A program made the position numbers and the translations under genes. A stretch of 64,000 bases of DNA from positions 248,001-312,000 of the forward strand of contig JAICWO010000002.1 of assembly GCA_025934775.1 (NCBI GenBank), read 5' to 3'. The notes under the pieces are model-generated. The model ran no database searches and was not told the DNA's origin. It saw only the letters and a program-made list of their open reading frames with translations. Origin of the DNA: Gemmatimonadaceae bacterium (GTDB lineage Bacteria > Gemmatimonadota > Gemmatimonadetes > Gemmatimonadales > Gemmatimonadaceae). This document shows positions 16,273 to 25,579 of the stretch, one piece after another (within the stretch, counting starts at the first letter, position 1; each line of letters begins with the position of its first letter).

Positions 16273-17570
16273 GGCTTGGCGCTCCGACCAGCGGCGGGCC
16301 AGACGACGCCGGCGTTCACCGGCGCGGGGCCCACGCCCTTGAATTGGAACTTCTGAATTCGCTTACTCTCATACGTCTCGGCCGTGTAGATGTTGCCCTT
16401 CGAATCGGTCGCGATCGCGTCGACGGCGTAGAACTCCCCCGGCTGACGCCCGCCGTCGCCGAAGCTCGACAGCTCTTTCAAGGACTGCCGATCGAGAATG
16501 TGCACCTTCATGTTCATCCCATCCGCGACGTAGAGATACGTCTGTCGCGGGTCGCGCGAGAACGCGATGTCCCACGCCGAGCCGCCGCCGAGCGTCTGCG
16601 GCTCGACGCTCGCTTCCTTCACGAACGTGCCCGCCTTCGTGAAGACTTGAATGCGATCGTTGGTCGCGTCGCAGACGTACACGTAGCCGTCCGTGGACAG
16701 CGTCGCGCAGCGGACGACTCCGAACTCCTTGGGAGATGCACCGGGCGCGTATTTAGAAGATTGTGAATCGTCCGGCTTGTTGCCGTACGCCCCCCAGTAG
16801 CGCTTGATCGCGCCCGTCGTCATGTCGATCACCGCGACGCGATGGTTGCGATAGCCGTCGGCGACGTAGGCTTCGTTCGCCTTGGCGTCGAATGAGAAGC
16901 GCGCCGGTCCGCCGAACGTCTCCACGCTGTTGCTGTTCGCGGGGAGCGCGGGCGCGCGCACCGGCCCGCCGCGTCCACGTCCGCCCCGGCCGCGCCCGGG
17001 CGACACGCCGCCGTACGCGGTGTCGGGACGCTCGCTGCCCGCGGCGGCCACCGCGCCGCCCGTTCCAAACTCGGCGATGAATTGCCCGTCGCGGCTGAAC
17101 TTGAGAATACGCGAATCGGCGCCGCCCTGGCCGCCAATCCAGACGTTGCCTGCCCCGTCGACCCCGACGCCCGCGTTCATCTCCGGCCATTGATAGCCGG
17201 CGCCCGGTCCGCCGAAGTGGCCGACGACTTTCCCCGACGCGTCGAGCTCGAGCACGTTGGGCGACGGCGCGCAGCATCCCTCGCCGGGGGGATTCAGCTC
17301 CATGCCGGTCTCGGTGCGCCGGTTGAAGCTGTCCGTGAGATTGACGACGAACACGTGATCGCGCGCGTCGATCGTGAGCCCGGTCACCGAGCCGAGGATC
17401 CAGTGATTCGGCATCGGGTCGGGCCACATCGGATCGACCTCGAACCGTGGCGCCTGCGCGCGAGCGGCTGATGCGCGTGCGGCTGGTGCGCGAGTGCTCC
17501 GCTGCGCCGCGCCGGCGAACAGCGGGAGCATGAGGAGTGACCCGCCGAAGAGGAAACCGCGCCGATGCAT
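16269..17570 (-). CDS. Exported NHL/six-bladed beta-propeller protein (PAL-like), paralogue
   Basis: This is a 433-residue paralogue of the next gene, sharing the start of the mature domain (PRFEVDPMWPDPMPNHWILG) and the C-terminal block GDGGRQPGEFYAVDAIATDS. The N-terminus is signal-like with an RRGF motif, suggesting Tat export. It differs by an Arg/Gly-rich insertion of about 20 residues near 196-215 (GRGRGGRGRGG) between blades. ATG 17570 is followed by the signal sequence. Function unknown; probably a periplasmic partner of the redox proteins nearby. Confidence 0.85.
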   Translation of the reverse strand: MHRRGFLFGGSLLMLPLFAGAAQRSTRAPAARASAARAQAPRFEVDPMWPDPMPNHWILGSVTGLTIDARDHVFVVNLTDSFNRRTETGMELNPPGEGCCAPSPNVLELDASGKVVGHFGGPGAGYQWPEMNAGVGVDGAGNVWIGGQGGADSRILKFSRDGQFIAEFGTGGAVAAAGSERPDTAYGGVSPGRGRGGRGRGGPVRAPALPANSNSVETFGGPARFSFDAKANEAYVADGYRNHRVAVIDMTTGAIKRYWGAYGNKPDDSQSSKYAPGASPKEFGVVRCATLSTDGYVYVCDATNDRIQVFTKAGTFVKEASVEPQTLGGGSAWDIAFSRDPRQTYLYVADGMNMKVHILDRQSLKELSSFGDGGRQPGEFYAVDAIATDSKGNIYTAETYESKRIQKFQFKGVGPAPVNAGVVWPAAGRSAKP

Positions 17571-17679
17571 GGAAGCTCCGGGGATGGAGGAGCGGCCCGG
17601 GATTCGGGAATGGTGTGCATGGCCAAACGCATCAGAACGTCTGGCCGCCAGCCCCTAACCCCCGGCCCCTACACGCCAC

Positions 17680-17693
17680 TATAATCGTGGCCG
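17680..17693 (+). promoter_or_regulatory. TATAAT -10 element placed for a leaderless HupE-like mRNA
   Basis: TATAAT at 17680-17685 is the only consensus -10 in this GC-rich gap and ends seven bases before the GTG at 17693. Transcription would therefore begin at or next to the start codon. No clear -35 is visible. Confidence 0.5.
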
Positions 17694-19054
17694 TGATTCT
17701 ACCTCCGGCGAGACTCCGTCGTCCAGGGCTGGCCTTCGTTCTGGGCCTCGTGCTCGTGTTGGCGCTGCCGAGCCTGAACTTCGCGCACGACATCCCGAGC
17801 AGCGTGACCGTCCTCGCGTTCGTGAAGCCCGAGGCGAAGGTGCTCCGCGTGGTGCTGCGCGTGCCGCTCGCCGCGATGCGCGACGTGAACTTCCCGCTGC
17901 ACGGGCCCGGGTACCTCGACATCGACAGCGTGACGACCGGCCCGCTCTTGCGCGATGCGGCAGGCGTCTGGATCGCGCACGATCTGCACATGTACGAGAA
18001 CGCGCGTCCGCTCGGCACCCCGACGATCGCCGCGGCGCGCGTCTCGATCCCGTCCAACCGTTCGTTCACCGCGTACGACTCGGCGCTCGCGCATGTCCGC
18101 GGCGCGCCGCTCGCCGCGAGCACGGAGCTGATGTGGAATCAGGCGCTGCTCGACGTGGAGCTGACGTATCCGATCGCGTCGCCGGCGTCCGAGTTCTCGA
18201 TCGAGCCCACGCTCGCGCGCCTCGGCGTGCACACGACGACGGTGCTGCGCTTCCTGCCCGCGACCGGCGGCGAGCGCGACTTCGAGTATCTCGGCGATCC
18301 CGGGCTCGTGCGCCTCGATCCGCGCTGGTATCAGGCGGCGGCGCGCTTCGTCGCGCTCGGCTTCGCGCACATTCTGAGCGGGATCGACCACCTCTTGTTC
18401 CTGTTCTGCCTCGTGATCCCGTTCCGCAAGCTGCGGCCGCTGATCGCGATCGTCACGGCATTCACGATTGCTCATTCCATAACGCTCATTGCATCGGCGA
18501 GCGGCTTCGTGCCGGACGCGCTCTGGTTCCCGCCGCTGATCGAGGCGTTGATCGCGCTCTCGATCGTCTACATGGCGCTGGAAAACATCGTCGGCGCGAA
18601 GCTCGAGCGGCGGTGGCTCGTGGCGTTCGGCTTCGGCCTCGTGCACGGCTTCGGCTTCTCGTTCGCGCTCCGCCAGTCGCTCCAGTTCGCGGGCGCGCAC
18701 CTCGCGACGTCGCTCGTCTCGTTCAACGCCGGCGTGGAGCTCGGCCAGCTCTTCGTGCTCGCGCTCATCGTCCCGGCGCTGGGCTGGGTGTTCACGCACG
18801 TGGTCGCCGAGCGCATGGGAACGATCATTCTCTCGGCGTTCGTCGCGCACACGGCGTGGCACTGGATGCTGGACCGTTGGGCGGTGCTCGCGAAGTACGA
18901 GTTCACCATGCCGACGCTCGACGCCGAATTCGCCGCGAGCGCGATGCGGGCCGGGATGCTCTTGCTGTTCATTGCCGGCGCGGCGTGGGCGATGTACGAG
19001 CTGTATCGCCGGCTGATGCGCCGCGGTGACCTGTTGGCGGTGGAGGGCGAGTGA
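17693..19054 (+). CDS. HupE/UreJ-like membrane protein with exported N-terminal domain
   Basis: This is a protein of about 453 residues: a signal peptide or first span, a periplasmic beta-rich domain (about 30-205), then a C-terminal domain with about seven spans. The C-terminal domain carries FAHILSGIDHLLFLFCL near 223-239 and a conserved histidine-containing LVHGFGFSFALR segment. This matches the HupE/UreJ_2 group, whose members are linked to nickel or cobalt handling, mostly by homology. Starts at GTG 17693 or 17687 are favoured by the upstream TATAAT. It sits between the propeller pair and the cytochrome-PQQ operon. Confidence 0.75.
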   Translation: MILPPARLRRPGLAFVLGLVLVLALPSLNFAHDIPSSVTVLAFVKPEAKVLRVVLRVPLAAMRDVNFPLHGPGYLDIDSVTTGPLLRDAAGVWIAHDLHMYENARPLGTPTIAAARVSIPSNRSFTAYDSALAHVRGAPLAASTELMWNQALLDVELTYPIASPASEFSIEPTLARLGVHTTTVLRFLPATGGERDFEYLGDPGLVRLDPRWYQAAARFVALGFAHILSGIDHLLFLFCLVIPFRKLRPLIAIVTAFTIAHSITLIASASGFVPDALWFPPLIEALIALSIVYMALENIVGAKLERRWLVAFGFGLVHGFGFSFALRQSLQFAGAHLATSLVSFNAGVELGQLFVLALIVPALGWVFTHVVAERMGTIILSAFVAHTAWHWMLDRWAVLAKYEFTMPTLDAEFAASAMRAGMLLLFIAGAAWAMYELYRRLMRRGDLLAVEGE

Positions 19055-19064
19055 CGCGCGCACC

Positions 19065-19110
19065 GTCATCCCGAGCGAGCGAGCGCAGCGAGCGAGTCGA
19101 GGGATTGTCT
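19065..19110. repeat. Single copy of the GTCATCCCGAGCG repeat family
   Basis: GTCATCCCGAGCGAGC begins at 19065 and runs into GAGTCGAGGGATTGTCTC, the same core as the units at 10748-10920 but without the 38-bp tandem arrangement. It lies ten bases after the HupE-like stop codon. Confidence 0.7.
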
Positions 19111-19154
19111 CTCCGGCTCGCGATGCGCCTCTCGCGGCGCGCAACCAACGCGCC

Positions 19155-19268
19155 GTGTCATTCCGAGCGAGCGGAGCGAGTCGAGGAATCCGGGCTCGTC
19201 GCGGTACGTCGCCCAACGAGCCCAGATTCCTCGACTCCGCCGCTTCGCGGCTCCGCTCGGAATGACAC
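19155..19268. repeat. 114-bp inverted-repeat element abutting the cytochrome c start codon
   Basis: GTGTCATTCCGAGCG (from 19155) and its inverse ending at 19268 (CGCTCGGAATGACAC) enclose two inverted copies of the GAGTCGAGGAATC-GGGCTCG core. This is the same family as the 10748-10920 array, arranged as a doublet. The element ends one base before the GTG start of the next gene, so it supplies that gene's whole immediate upstream region. Confidence 0.8.
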
Positions 19269-19269
19269 G

Positions 19270-19749
19270 GTGAAGGGTTCGCGCCCATTCGCGCGTGCTC
19301 GGTGTTGCGCGGTCGTCGCCGCAACGCTCCTGCTCGCGACCCGCGGCTACGCGCAGACGGCTTCTCGCGCCGCGGCCTCGAGCCAGCTCACCACGCTCGT
19401 CGGCGTGTACACGGACTCGCAGGCGGCGCGCGGGAAGGACGTCTACGCGGGGAGCTGTCGCTCGTGTCACACGCCGGTCTCGCACACGGGCGTGATGTTC
19501 GCCAAGTGGTGGGTGCACAAGCCGCTCTCGGATCTCTACACGTTCGTCGCCAAGAACATGCCGAAGAACGATCCCGGCAGCCTCGATCCCTACGATGCGG
19601 CGGACGTGGTGGCGTATCTGCTCAAGATGAACCAGATGCCCGTCGGGCCGAGCGACATGCCGCCCGATGTGGATTCGTTGAAGAAATTCCGCATTGAAGT
19701 GAAGCGCAGCACCAAGTCCTCACCCGTCAGGAGGAAGAAGAAGCCATGA
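19270..19749 (+). CDS. Exported monohaem c-type cytochrome
   Basis: This is a 159-residue protein with a signal peptide ending near the AQ of GYAQTASR and one haem-binding CRSCH motif near residue 66. The distal Met is probably in NMPKNDPGS or in the MNQMPVGP segment. The GTG at 19270 is chosen because upstream sequence is repeat element, not signal peptide. It overlaps the PQQ dehydrogenase gene by ATGA, so it is the likely electron acceptor of that enzyme. Confidence 0.85.
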   Translation: MKGSRPFARARCCAVVAATLLLATRGYAQTASRAAASSQLTTLVGVYTDSQAARGKDVYAGSCRSCHTPVSHTGVMFAKWWVHKPLSDLYTFVAKNMPKNDPGSLDPYDAADVVAYLLKMNQMPVGPSDMPPDVDSLKKFRIEVKRSTKSSPVRRKKKP

Positions 19750-22001
19750 CGCGACGCTGGATCATCATCACCTCGGCGTGCGCCGCGGCGCTCGCCGCCG
19801 CGAGCTTGCTCCTCGCGCACCCGTCGAGCGCGCGGCAGGGCCCGTCGCTCGAGCGCGGGAACAAGCCGGGCGAGTGGCGCTACTGGGGCGCCGACGCGTG
19901 GAGCACGCGCTACTCGGATCTCGATCAGATCAACGCGAGCAACTTCGACTCGCTGCAGATCGCGTGGCAATGGAGCCCCGGCGGCGAGGACGAGTATTTT
20001 CGCTCGACGCCGCTCTACGCGAACGGACGGCTGTTCACCGTCGGCACGAATCGACGCAACGCGTTCGCCATCGATCCGTCGACCGGCAAGACGCTCTGGC
20101 GCTGGGGAATGGACGAGGGCATCCGCTTCCAGAAGGCGGCGCGGCCGTACTCGGGCCGCGGCCTGATGTACTGGACCGATGGGACGAACGAGCGTGTGAT
20201 CGAGATCACTCCGGGCTACCACCTCGTCTCGATCGACGCGAAGACCGGCACGCTCGATCCGAAGTTCGGCACGAACGGCATCGTCGATCTCGAGACCGGG
20301 CTCGGCTTGCCGCTCGTCAAGCTCGCCGTCGACGACTCGGGGCCGCTCATCATCAGCGAAGCGGCGCCGGCGCGGAAAGCGCGCCCGGGAGAGAAGTGGA
20401 ATGCCAGAACTCGTACTGGGGCGGACGGCACAGTCGGCATCGACCCGGCGATGGGGCAGATCGCGAGCAGCTCACCCGGCATCGTCGTCGGCGACGTGGT
20501 CGTCGTCGGCAACTCGGCGATCCACGGCTACTACCCGCTGCGGCTGCGCAACCTGCCGGGCTTCATTCGCGGCTTCGACGTGCGCACGGGCAAGCAGCTC
20601 TGGAAGTTCGACCTGATTCCGCAGCCGGGTGAGTTCGGCGCCGACACGTGGAAGCACGGCACCAAGATCGGCACGCCGGGCGTGGGCAAGGCGGACGCGT
20701 GGGCGACGTACACCGCCGATCCGGACCTCGGGCTCGTCTACATCCCGGTGGGCATGGGCCTCAACGACGAATACGGCGGCCATCGTCCGGGCGCGAACCT
20801 GTTCGCGAACAGCATCGTCGCGATCGACGTGCACACGGGCCAGCGCAAGTGGCACTTCCAGGCTGTGCATCACGACATCTGGGATTATGATTTCCCAATG
20901 GCGCCGAACCTCCTCGACGTCACGGTGAACGGCCAGCGGCGAAAAGTCATCGCCGCGACGTCGAAGCAGGGCTTCGTCTACGTGCTCGACCGCGTCACCG
21001 GCGAGCCGATCTGGCCGATCCCGGAGAAGCCGGTGCTCGCGAGCGAGGTGCCGGGCGAAGAGGCGTGGCCGACGCAGCCGATCCCGAGCCGGCCGGCCCC
21101 GTACGCGCAGCAGGGCCTCGTCGAGTCGGACCTCATCGACTACACGCCGGCGATCAAAGATTCAGCATTAAAGATGGCGAACAAATGCCGGATGGGGCCG
21201 TACTTCATCCCGGCGTCGCCCGCCGACGGCTCGGGGCCGAGCCACTACGACTGCTCCTGGTACGCGCCCGGCGCGAGCGGCGGCGTGAACATCGACGGCG
21301 GCGCGGCGGCCGATCCCGAGACCGGCATGCTCTACGTCGGCGCGCAGAGCGGGCTCAATACGATCGAGGTCGCGCACGACCCGTGCTCGGAGCACCGCTA
21401 CAGCCAGGTGCACGATAGCTGCGGCCTCCTCGGCGCCCTCGCGCCGCCCAAGGGCTACGCGAAGAACGTGGAGCTCGCGGGCCGCGGCGGCTTCGGCGCG
21501 CGCGTGCCGACGACGATCGGCGGCGTGTCCATCCTCAAGCCGAAGCAGCTCGGCGGGATCACCGGCTACGATCTCAATACCGGCGACAAGAAGTGGTGGA
21601 TGCCGAACGGCGGCCTGATGGCGAAGCCGCAGACGAACGATCCCATCTTCGCCGGCGTCGACCTACCGCCCGCGCCGGTGTTCAACGGACAGCCCGAAGT
21701 GATCACGACGAAGTCGCTCGTGATCTACGGAACGGGGAGACTGGGCGGCGGAGGCCGCGGCCGTGGCCGCGGTGCCGCACCCGGCGGACGCGGCGGCGGA
21801 CCCGGCACCGGCCCCGATGCGGCGCCGCAGATCTTTGCCGTCGACAAGGCGACGGGAAAGCAAGTCGGCTCCGTTCAGATCCCGACGCGCAATACCGCGG
21901 TGCCGATGACGTTCCTGCACGAGGGGAAGCAGTACATCGTGTTCGCCACAGGGCAGGGGGAGCACACGGAGCTGATCGCGCTGACGCTGCCCAGGAAATA
22001 A
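19746..22001 (+). CDS. PQQ-dependent dehydrogenase (soluble quinoprotein, glucose-dehydrogenase-like propeller)
   Basis: This is a 751-residue exported quinoprotein with a signal peptide at about 1-30 followed by an eight-bladed PQQ propeller. The conserved core HHDIWDYDFPMAPNL is at 375-389, and tryptophan-docking repeats such as IDPSTGKTLWRW and DVRTGKQLWKFDL are present. A Gly/Arg-rich insertion (GGGGRGRGRG and more) lies near 663-695, ahead of the last blade. Relatives oxidise alcohols or sugars in the periplasm and pass electrons to cytochrome c, here encoded directly upstream with a four-base overlap. The substrate is unknown. Confidence 0.88.
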   Translation: MTRRWIIITSACAAALAAASLLLAHPSSARQGPSLERGNKPGEWRYWGADAWSTRYSDLDQINASNFDSLQIAWQWSPGGEDEYFRSTPLYANGRLFTVGTNRRNAFAIDPSTGKTLWRWGMDEGIRFQKAARPYSGRGLMYWTDGTNERVIEITPGYHLVSIDAKTGTLDPKFGTNGIVDLETGLGLPLVKLAVDDSGPLIISEAAPARKARPGEKWNARTRTGADGTVGIDPAMGQIASSSPGIVVGDVVVVGNSAIHGYYPLRLRNLPGFIRGFDVRTGKQLWKFDLIPQPGEFGADTWKHGTKIGTPGVGKADAWATYTADPDLGLVYIPVGMGLNDEYGGHRPGANLFANSIVAIDVHTGQRKWHFQAVHHDIWDYDFPMAPNLLDVTVNGQRRKVIAATSKQGFVYVLDRVTGEPIWPIPEKPVLASEVPGEEAWPTQPIPSRPAPYAQQGLVESDLIDYTPAIKDSALKMANKCRMGPYFIPASPADGSGPSHYDCSWYAPGASGGVNIDGGAAADPETGMLYVGAQSGLNTIEVAHDPCSEHRYSQVHDSCGLLGALAPPKGYAKNVELAGRGGFGARVPTTIGGVSILKPKQLGGITGYDLNTGDKKWWMPNGGLMAKPQTNDPIFAGVDLPPAPVFNGQPEVITTKSLVIYGTGRLGGGGRGRGRGAAPGGRGGGPGTGPDAAPQIFAVDKATGKQVGSVQIPTRNTAVPMTFLHEGKQYIVFATGQGEHTELIALTLPRK

Positions 22002-22033
22002 GAAATCTCACTTCTCGTTTCTCGCATCTCGCT

Positions 22034-22099
22034 TCTCGAAACTGGTCTCGGCCCGCCACGTCGCGATCACGACGTCGCCGCCCGAGACCAGTTGCGAGA
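22034..22099. repeat. Long hairpin between convergent genes, TCTCGAAACTGGTCTCGG family
   Basis: ACTGGTCTCGG (22041-22051) pairs with CCGAGACCAGT (22082-22092). Outer TCTCGAA/TGCGAGA and inner GCCACGTCG/CGACGTCGC extend the stem. It lies between two convergent stop codons and could end transcription in both directions. The same core recurs at 63631-63764. Confidence 0.7.
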
Positions 22100-22133
22100 C
22101 GCGAGTGGCCAGAATCGGGACGCGAAACGCGGT

Positions 22134-23192
22134 CTACGGGTGCTCGTAGCGCTTCACATCCCTCTGCCCGACCTCTGCCCCGTAGATGTGCCCCGCCGCG
22201 TCGACGGCGACGCCTTCGGCCGAGCTGGTCGACGGCGGATTCACCGCGGGGTCGGGGATGAAGGCGACGACGGCGCCCGTGCGCGCGCTGCCGATGCGGA
22301 TGCCGCGCTTCCAGCCGGTGCGCGTGCGCGCGACCGAACCGGACTCGGAGTCGGCGACGTAGATCGAGTCGTGGGCGTCGATGTAGATCCCGCTCGGCCG
22401 GCTGAACTGGTACCACGTGTCGAGCAGCGCGCCGTCCTGATCGAGGATCTTGATCCGGTTGTTCGCCCGGTCGCCGACGAACAGGCGGCCCCTGGAGTCC
22501 ATCGCCAGGGCGTGCGGCTGGTTCCAGTCGTCGGGGCCGGCGCCGAACTGGCCCCACTGCTTGATGAGTTTTCCTGAATTACTGAATTTAAACAGCCGCG
22601 CGACGCTGTTGGGCGCCGAGGAGTGTCCCTCGGCGACGAAGATGTCGCCATTGGGCGCGACGAGGACCGCGTTCGGCTGCCAGAACGCCGAGTCGCGGCT
22701 GCCGCCCGGCGCGCCGAGGGTCATCAGCAGCTTGCCGTCGTGGCTGAACTTGAAGATCTGATGGCCTTTGCCGGCGGGCGGCGGCGGCGCACCGCGGCCG
22801 CCGGTGCACGCGCAGTCCACCACCCACACGTTCTCGTCGCGGTCGACGAAGATGCCGTGCGGCGCGAGCATCAGCCCGGCGCCAAAGTGGCGCACGAGAT
22901 TGCCGTGCTCGTCGAACTCGAGTATCGGGTCGAGATCCGAACCGGCGCAGCTGTTCGCGCCGCACCGCTCGGCGACCCAGACGTGGGTGCCGTCCCGATC
23001 GATCGTCACCGCGCTCGTCGAGCCCCACGTGCGCCCCTCGGGGAGCTTGGCCCAGCCCTCGATCGTGCGATACGGATTCGGCAGATCGTTGACCGCCGGC
23101 ATCGTCGGCGACGACGTGGACTGCGCGCCGAGCGACGCGGCGCCGCACGCGAGCGCGAGTGCGATCGCGCCAAAGCTCGCGGCGCGGCTCAT
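22134..23192 (-). CDS. Exported NHL-repeat propeller protein (PAL-like)
   Basis: This is a 352-residue protein with a signal peptide ending near residue 23, followed by at least five NHL-like blades (AVTIDRDGTHVWVAER, HGIFVDRDENVWVVD, AVLVAPNGDIFVAEG, LAMDSRGRLFVGDRANNRI, GIYIDAHDSIYVADSES). It resembles the amidating-lyase propeller group and is distantly related to the two proteins at 15-17.6 kb. It overlaps the upstream cytochrome gene by ATGA, so the pair mirrors the cytochrome-PQQ pair next door. Function unknown. Confidence 0.85.
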   Translation of the reverse strand: MSRAASFGAIALALACGAASLGAQSTSSPTMPAVNDLPNPYRTIEGWAKLPEGRTWGSTSAVTIDRDGTHVWVAERCGANSCAGSDLDPILEFDEHGNLVRHFGAGLMLAPHGIFVDRDENVWVVDCACTGGRGAPPPPAGKGHQIFKFSHDGKLLMTLGAPGGSRDSAFWQPNAVLVAPNGDIFVAEGHSSAPNSVARLFKFSNSGKLIKQWGQFGAGPDDWNQPHALAMDSRGRLFVGDRANNRIKILDQDGALLDTWYQFSRPSGIYIDAHDSIYVADSESGSVARTRTGWKRGIRIGSARTGAVVAFIPDPAVNPPSTSSAEGVAVDAAGHIYGAEVGQRDVKRYEHP

Positions 23193-23722
23193 TGCGCTCC
23201 CGGGCGCGACGCGCTCGCGGCGGTGCTGCCCGCGACGTCGATGCGCACGTGCTTCATCGCCGCGGTGTCGGCCGCCAGTGCCGCACCGGCCGCGGCGCTG
23301 TTGCGCTGGAGCAGGTAGGCGATCACGTCGAGGTACTGCTCATCGCTCAACGTGCCCGGCTTGTCTTGCGGCATCGTGTTCGACACGAGCGAGTAGAGAT
23401 CGTAGATGCGACGGTTCTTCCACGCCGTGGCGAACGTGGCGCCGTCGAGCTGGCCGGGTGGATGGCAGCGCGCGCACGTCGATTCATAGACCTGCTTGCC
23501 GCGCGCCGCCTGTTGGGCGGTGTACGTCGCCGGTGGCAGCGACGCGTTGAGTGCGTTCATCGACTCCGGTCCCGCGGCGCTGCTCAACTTGAGCGGCGCG
23601 CCCGCCTGCACCGTCGACCCGACCACGCGCGCGCCGAGCGGTTCCCGCCACGGCACGTCGCGCTTGCAGGCGGCGAGCGTCAGCGAGAGACAACCAACGG
23701 CAATGAGCGAATGCGACCGCAT
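23189..23722 (-). CDS. Cytochrome c lipoprotein
   Basis: This is a 177-residue monohaem cytochrome. ATG 23722 has a strong GGAGGAG site and gives a lipoprotein signal with lipobox LTLAAC, so it is anchored by lipid at about Cys19. The haem motif CARCH is near residue 84, with NTMPQDKPGTLS as the probable Met ligand region. A Ser/Ala-rich tail follows. It overlaps the propeller gene by ATGA and probably forms a membrane-tethered redox unit with it. Confidence 0.88.
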   Translation of the reverse strand: MRSHSLIAVGCLSLTLAACKRDVPWREPLGARVVGSTVQAGAPLKLSSAAGPESMNALNASLPPATYTAQQAARGKQVYESTCARCHPPGQLDGATFATAWKNRRIYDLYSLVSNTMPQDKPGTLSDEQYLDVIAYLLQRNSAAAGAALAADTAAMKHVRIDVAGSTAASASRPGAQ

Positions 23723-23885
23723 CGACGTCTCCTCCAGGTCGGGTGGGAGTGCTGCTGGATCCGACGGTGGCCACAATTATACGCGGGGACTCGCCGCTGT
23801 CGACCGTCGCCTGATCGCCGCGCGGGTTTGATTTCAGCCGATGCGCGCGACATGTTTGCGCGACTCTTCCATCCTGAGCGGCGTC

Positions 23886-25400
23886 ATGTCGAACGATTCC
23901 CCAACGGGCCCGTCGCATTCGGCGCCCGTGCTTCCGCGGCGCGACTTCCTGAAAGTCGCTGGAGCCGGCGCCGGGTTGCTGATGCTCGGCGGCACGGCGG
24001 CGCTCGCCGAGAGTCCGGCGGTGCCAGGGCTCAGACCCAAGCGGCGCATTCCATTCATCAGCAGCTCGCCGGACATCATCGTCATCGGTGCGGGCGCGTG
24101 GGGCGGATGGACGGCGTACCACCTGCGGCAGATGGGCGCGAAGGTGACGGTCGTCGACGCGTACGGGCCCGGCAACGCGCATTCGACGTCGGGCGACGAG
24201 AGCCGTGGCGTGCGCTCATCGTACGGCGACCGCGATCCGGACAAGCAGGAGTTGTGGATGCTCTGGGCGCGCGAAGCGATGAAGCGGTGGCGCGCGTTCG
24301 ACGACGAGTGGGGCCGCGACATGCGGCTGAACCTCTTCCACACGACCGGCGATCTCATGTTCCGGCAGGACTGGGAGCCGTACCTGATCAACACGAAGAA
24401 ATGGTGGGATAAGCACAACATTCCGTACCAGGTGCTGCACCCCGCCGACGTGGCGAAGGAGTTTCCCGTCATCGGCATGGGCGACATCAACGTCGTGATG
24501 TACGAGCCGGACGCCGGCGTGGTGCGCGCGCGGCGCGGCTGTCAGGCGGTGAGCGCGGCGTTCGAGCGGCTGGGCGGCCACGTGATCATCGGCCGCGTCC
24601 AACTGCCATTAAAAAACTCTAATGGCAAATTACGGGAGATCACGCTCGATACCGGCCAGACGCTTCGCGCCGACACGTTCGTGATCGCCCCAGGGCCGTG
24701 GCTCGGGAAGACGTTCCCCGAGATCTTCGAGAACAAGATGCGGACGCCGCTCGGCTACGTGTGCTACTTCGGCACGCCGATGAACGACGAGCGGTTCACC
24801 TATCCCAACATCCCGAGCTTCAACTTTCCGGGCGTGACCGGCTGGGCGGCGCTCCCGGTCGATAGCCGGGGCTTCCGCGTGCGGGGCGGCGAGCGCGCAC
24901 CGGGCGCGCGGCCAGGTCAGGGACAGGCGGCCGCCCAGGGAAAGGGACCGCGAGCGAACGGCGGCGCCGCGCCGGGTAATCGTCCGCCGCAGCCGCCGAC
25001 GCCGCCGGCGCAGCTCGATCCGGACACGAGCGATCGCTGGGCGAACGAGCAGCAGATCGAGGGCCCGCGGCGCTTCGTGGCGCATCGCTTCCCGCTGCTC
25101 GCGAACGCGCCAATTCTCCAAACACACTCCTGTCATTACGAAATCAGCGCGAGTCGCAACTTCATCGTCACGTGGCACCCGCGCATCTCGAATCTACTCA
25201 TCGCCGGCGGCGGCAACGCCGAGGGGTTCAAGTTCGGCCCGGTGATGGGCGAGTACATCGCGCAGCGCGCGATGGGCGACGAGGGCGACCCGGCGTTCGC
25301 GAAGGGGTTCGGGATCCCGGAGCATGATTTTCAGCCGGGGTCGAACGGGTTCGGGGGAGGGGGAGGGCAGCGGGACACCACGCGGAGAGGGCGCGGCTAA
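23886..25400 (+). CDS. Tat-exported FAD-dependent oxidoreductase (DAO/sarcosine-oxidase-like)
   Basis: This is a flavoprotein of about 504 residues. A twin-arginine signal (PRRDFLKVAGAGAG, about 17-30) is followed by the dinucleotide-binding IVIGAGAWGGW (65-75) and a C-terminal FAD block with LLIAGGGNAEGFKFGP. The DAO family oxidises N-methyl or D-amino compounds. A low-complexity insertion rich in Gly, Arg, Gln and Pro lies near 335-385. ATG 23886 is preferred over 23841 because the signal then starts in the usual place. It lies among cytochromes, so electrons may go to haem rather than oxygen. Confidence 0.83.
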   Translation: MSNDSPTGPSHSAPVLPRRDFLKVAGAGAGLLMLGGTAALAESPAVPGLRPKRRIPFISSSPDIIVIGAGAWGGWTAYHLRQMGAKVTVVDAYGPGNAHSTSGDESRGVRSSYGDRDPDKQELWMLWAREAMKRWRAFDDEWGRDMRLNLFHTTGDLMFRQDWEPYLINTKKWWDKHNIPYQVLHPADVAKEFPVIGMGDINVVMYEPDAGVVRARRGCQAVSAAFERLGGHVIIGRVQLPLKNSNGKLREITLDTGQTLRADTFVIAPGPWLGKTFPEIFENKMRTPLGYVCYFGTPMNDERFTYPNIPSFNFPGVTGWAALPVDSRGFRVRGGERAPGARPGQGQAAAQGKGPRANGGAAPGNRPPQPPTPPAQLDPDTSDRWANEQQIEGPRRFVAHRFPLLANAPILQTHSCHYEISASRNFIVTWHPRISNLLIAGGGNAEGFKFGPVMGEYIAQRAMGDEGDPAFAKGFGIPEHDFQPGSNGFGGGGGQRDTTRRGRG

Positions 25401-25424
25401 ACGGCGCGGTTAGCCGCGGCGCGG

Positions 25425-25551
25425 CGGTCGCTGTCGTTGTGCGTGGTCCGTCTTCCGTTGTCCGATTTTCCGTCGCGTGGCACGCACGCGCATGATGCGG
25501 TCACGGTCAAACGGAGAACGGACAACGCAGAACGCCTCACGACAGCGACCG
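25425..25551. repeat. 127-bp inverted-repeat element between convergent genes
   Basis: CGGTCGCTGTCGT (25425-25437) is matched by ACGACAGCGACCG (25539-25551). Inside, CGTTGTCCG and CGGACAACG form a second complementary pair. It lies between the stop codons of the flavoprotein and the next cytochrome gene and may act as a two-way terminator. Confidence 0.75.
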
Positions 25552-25579
25552 GCGCGGAATGCCTCCGCGCCGGCCGCCG

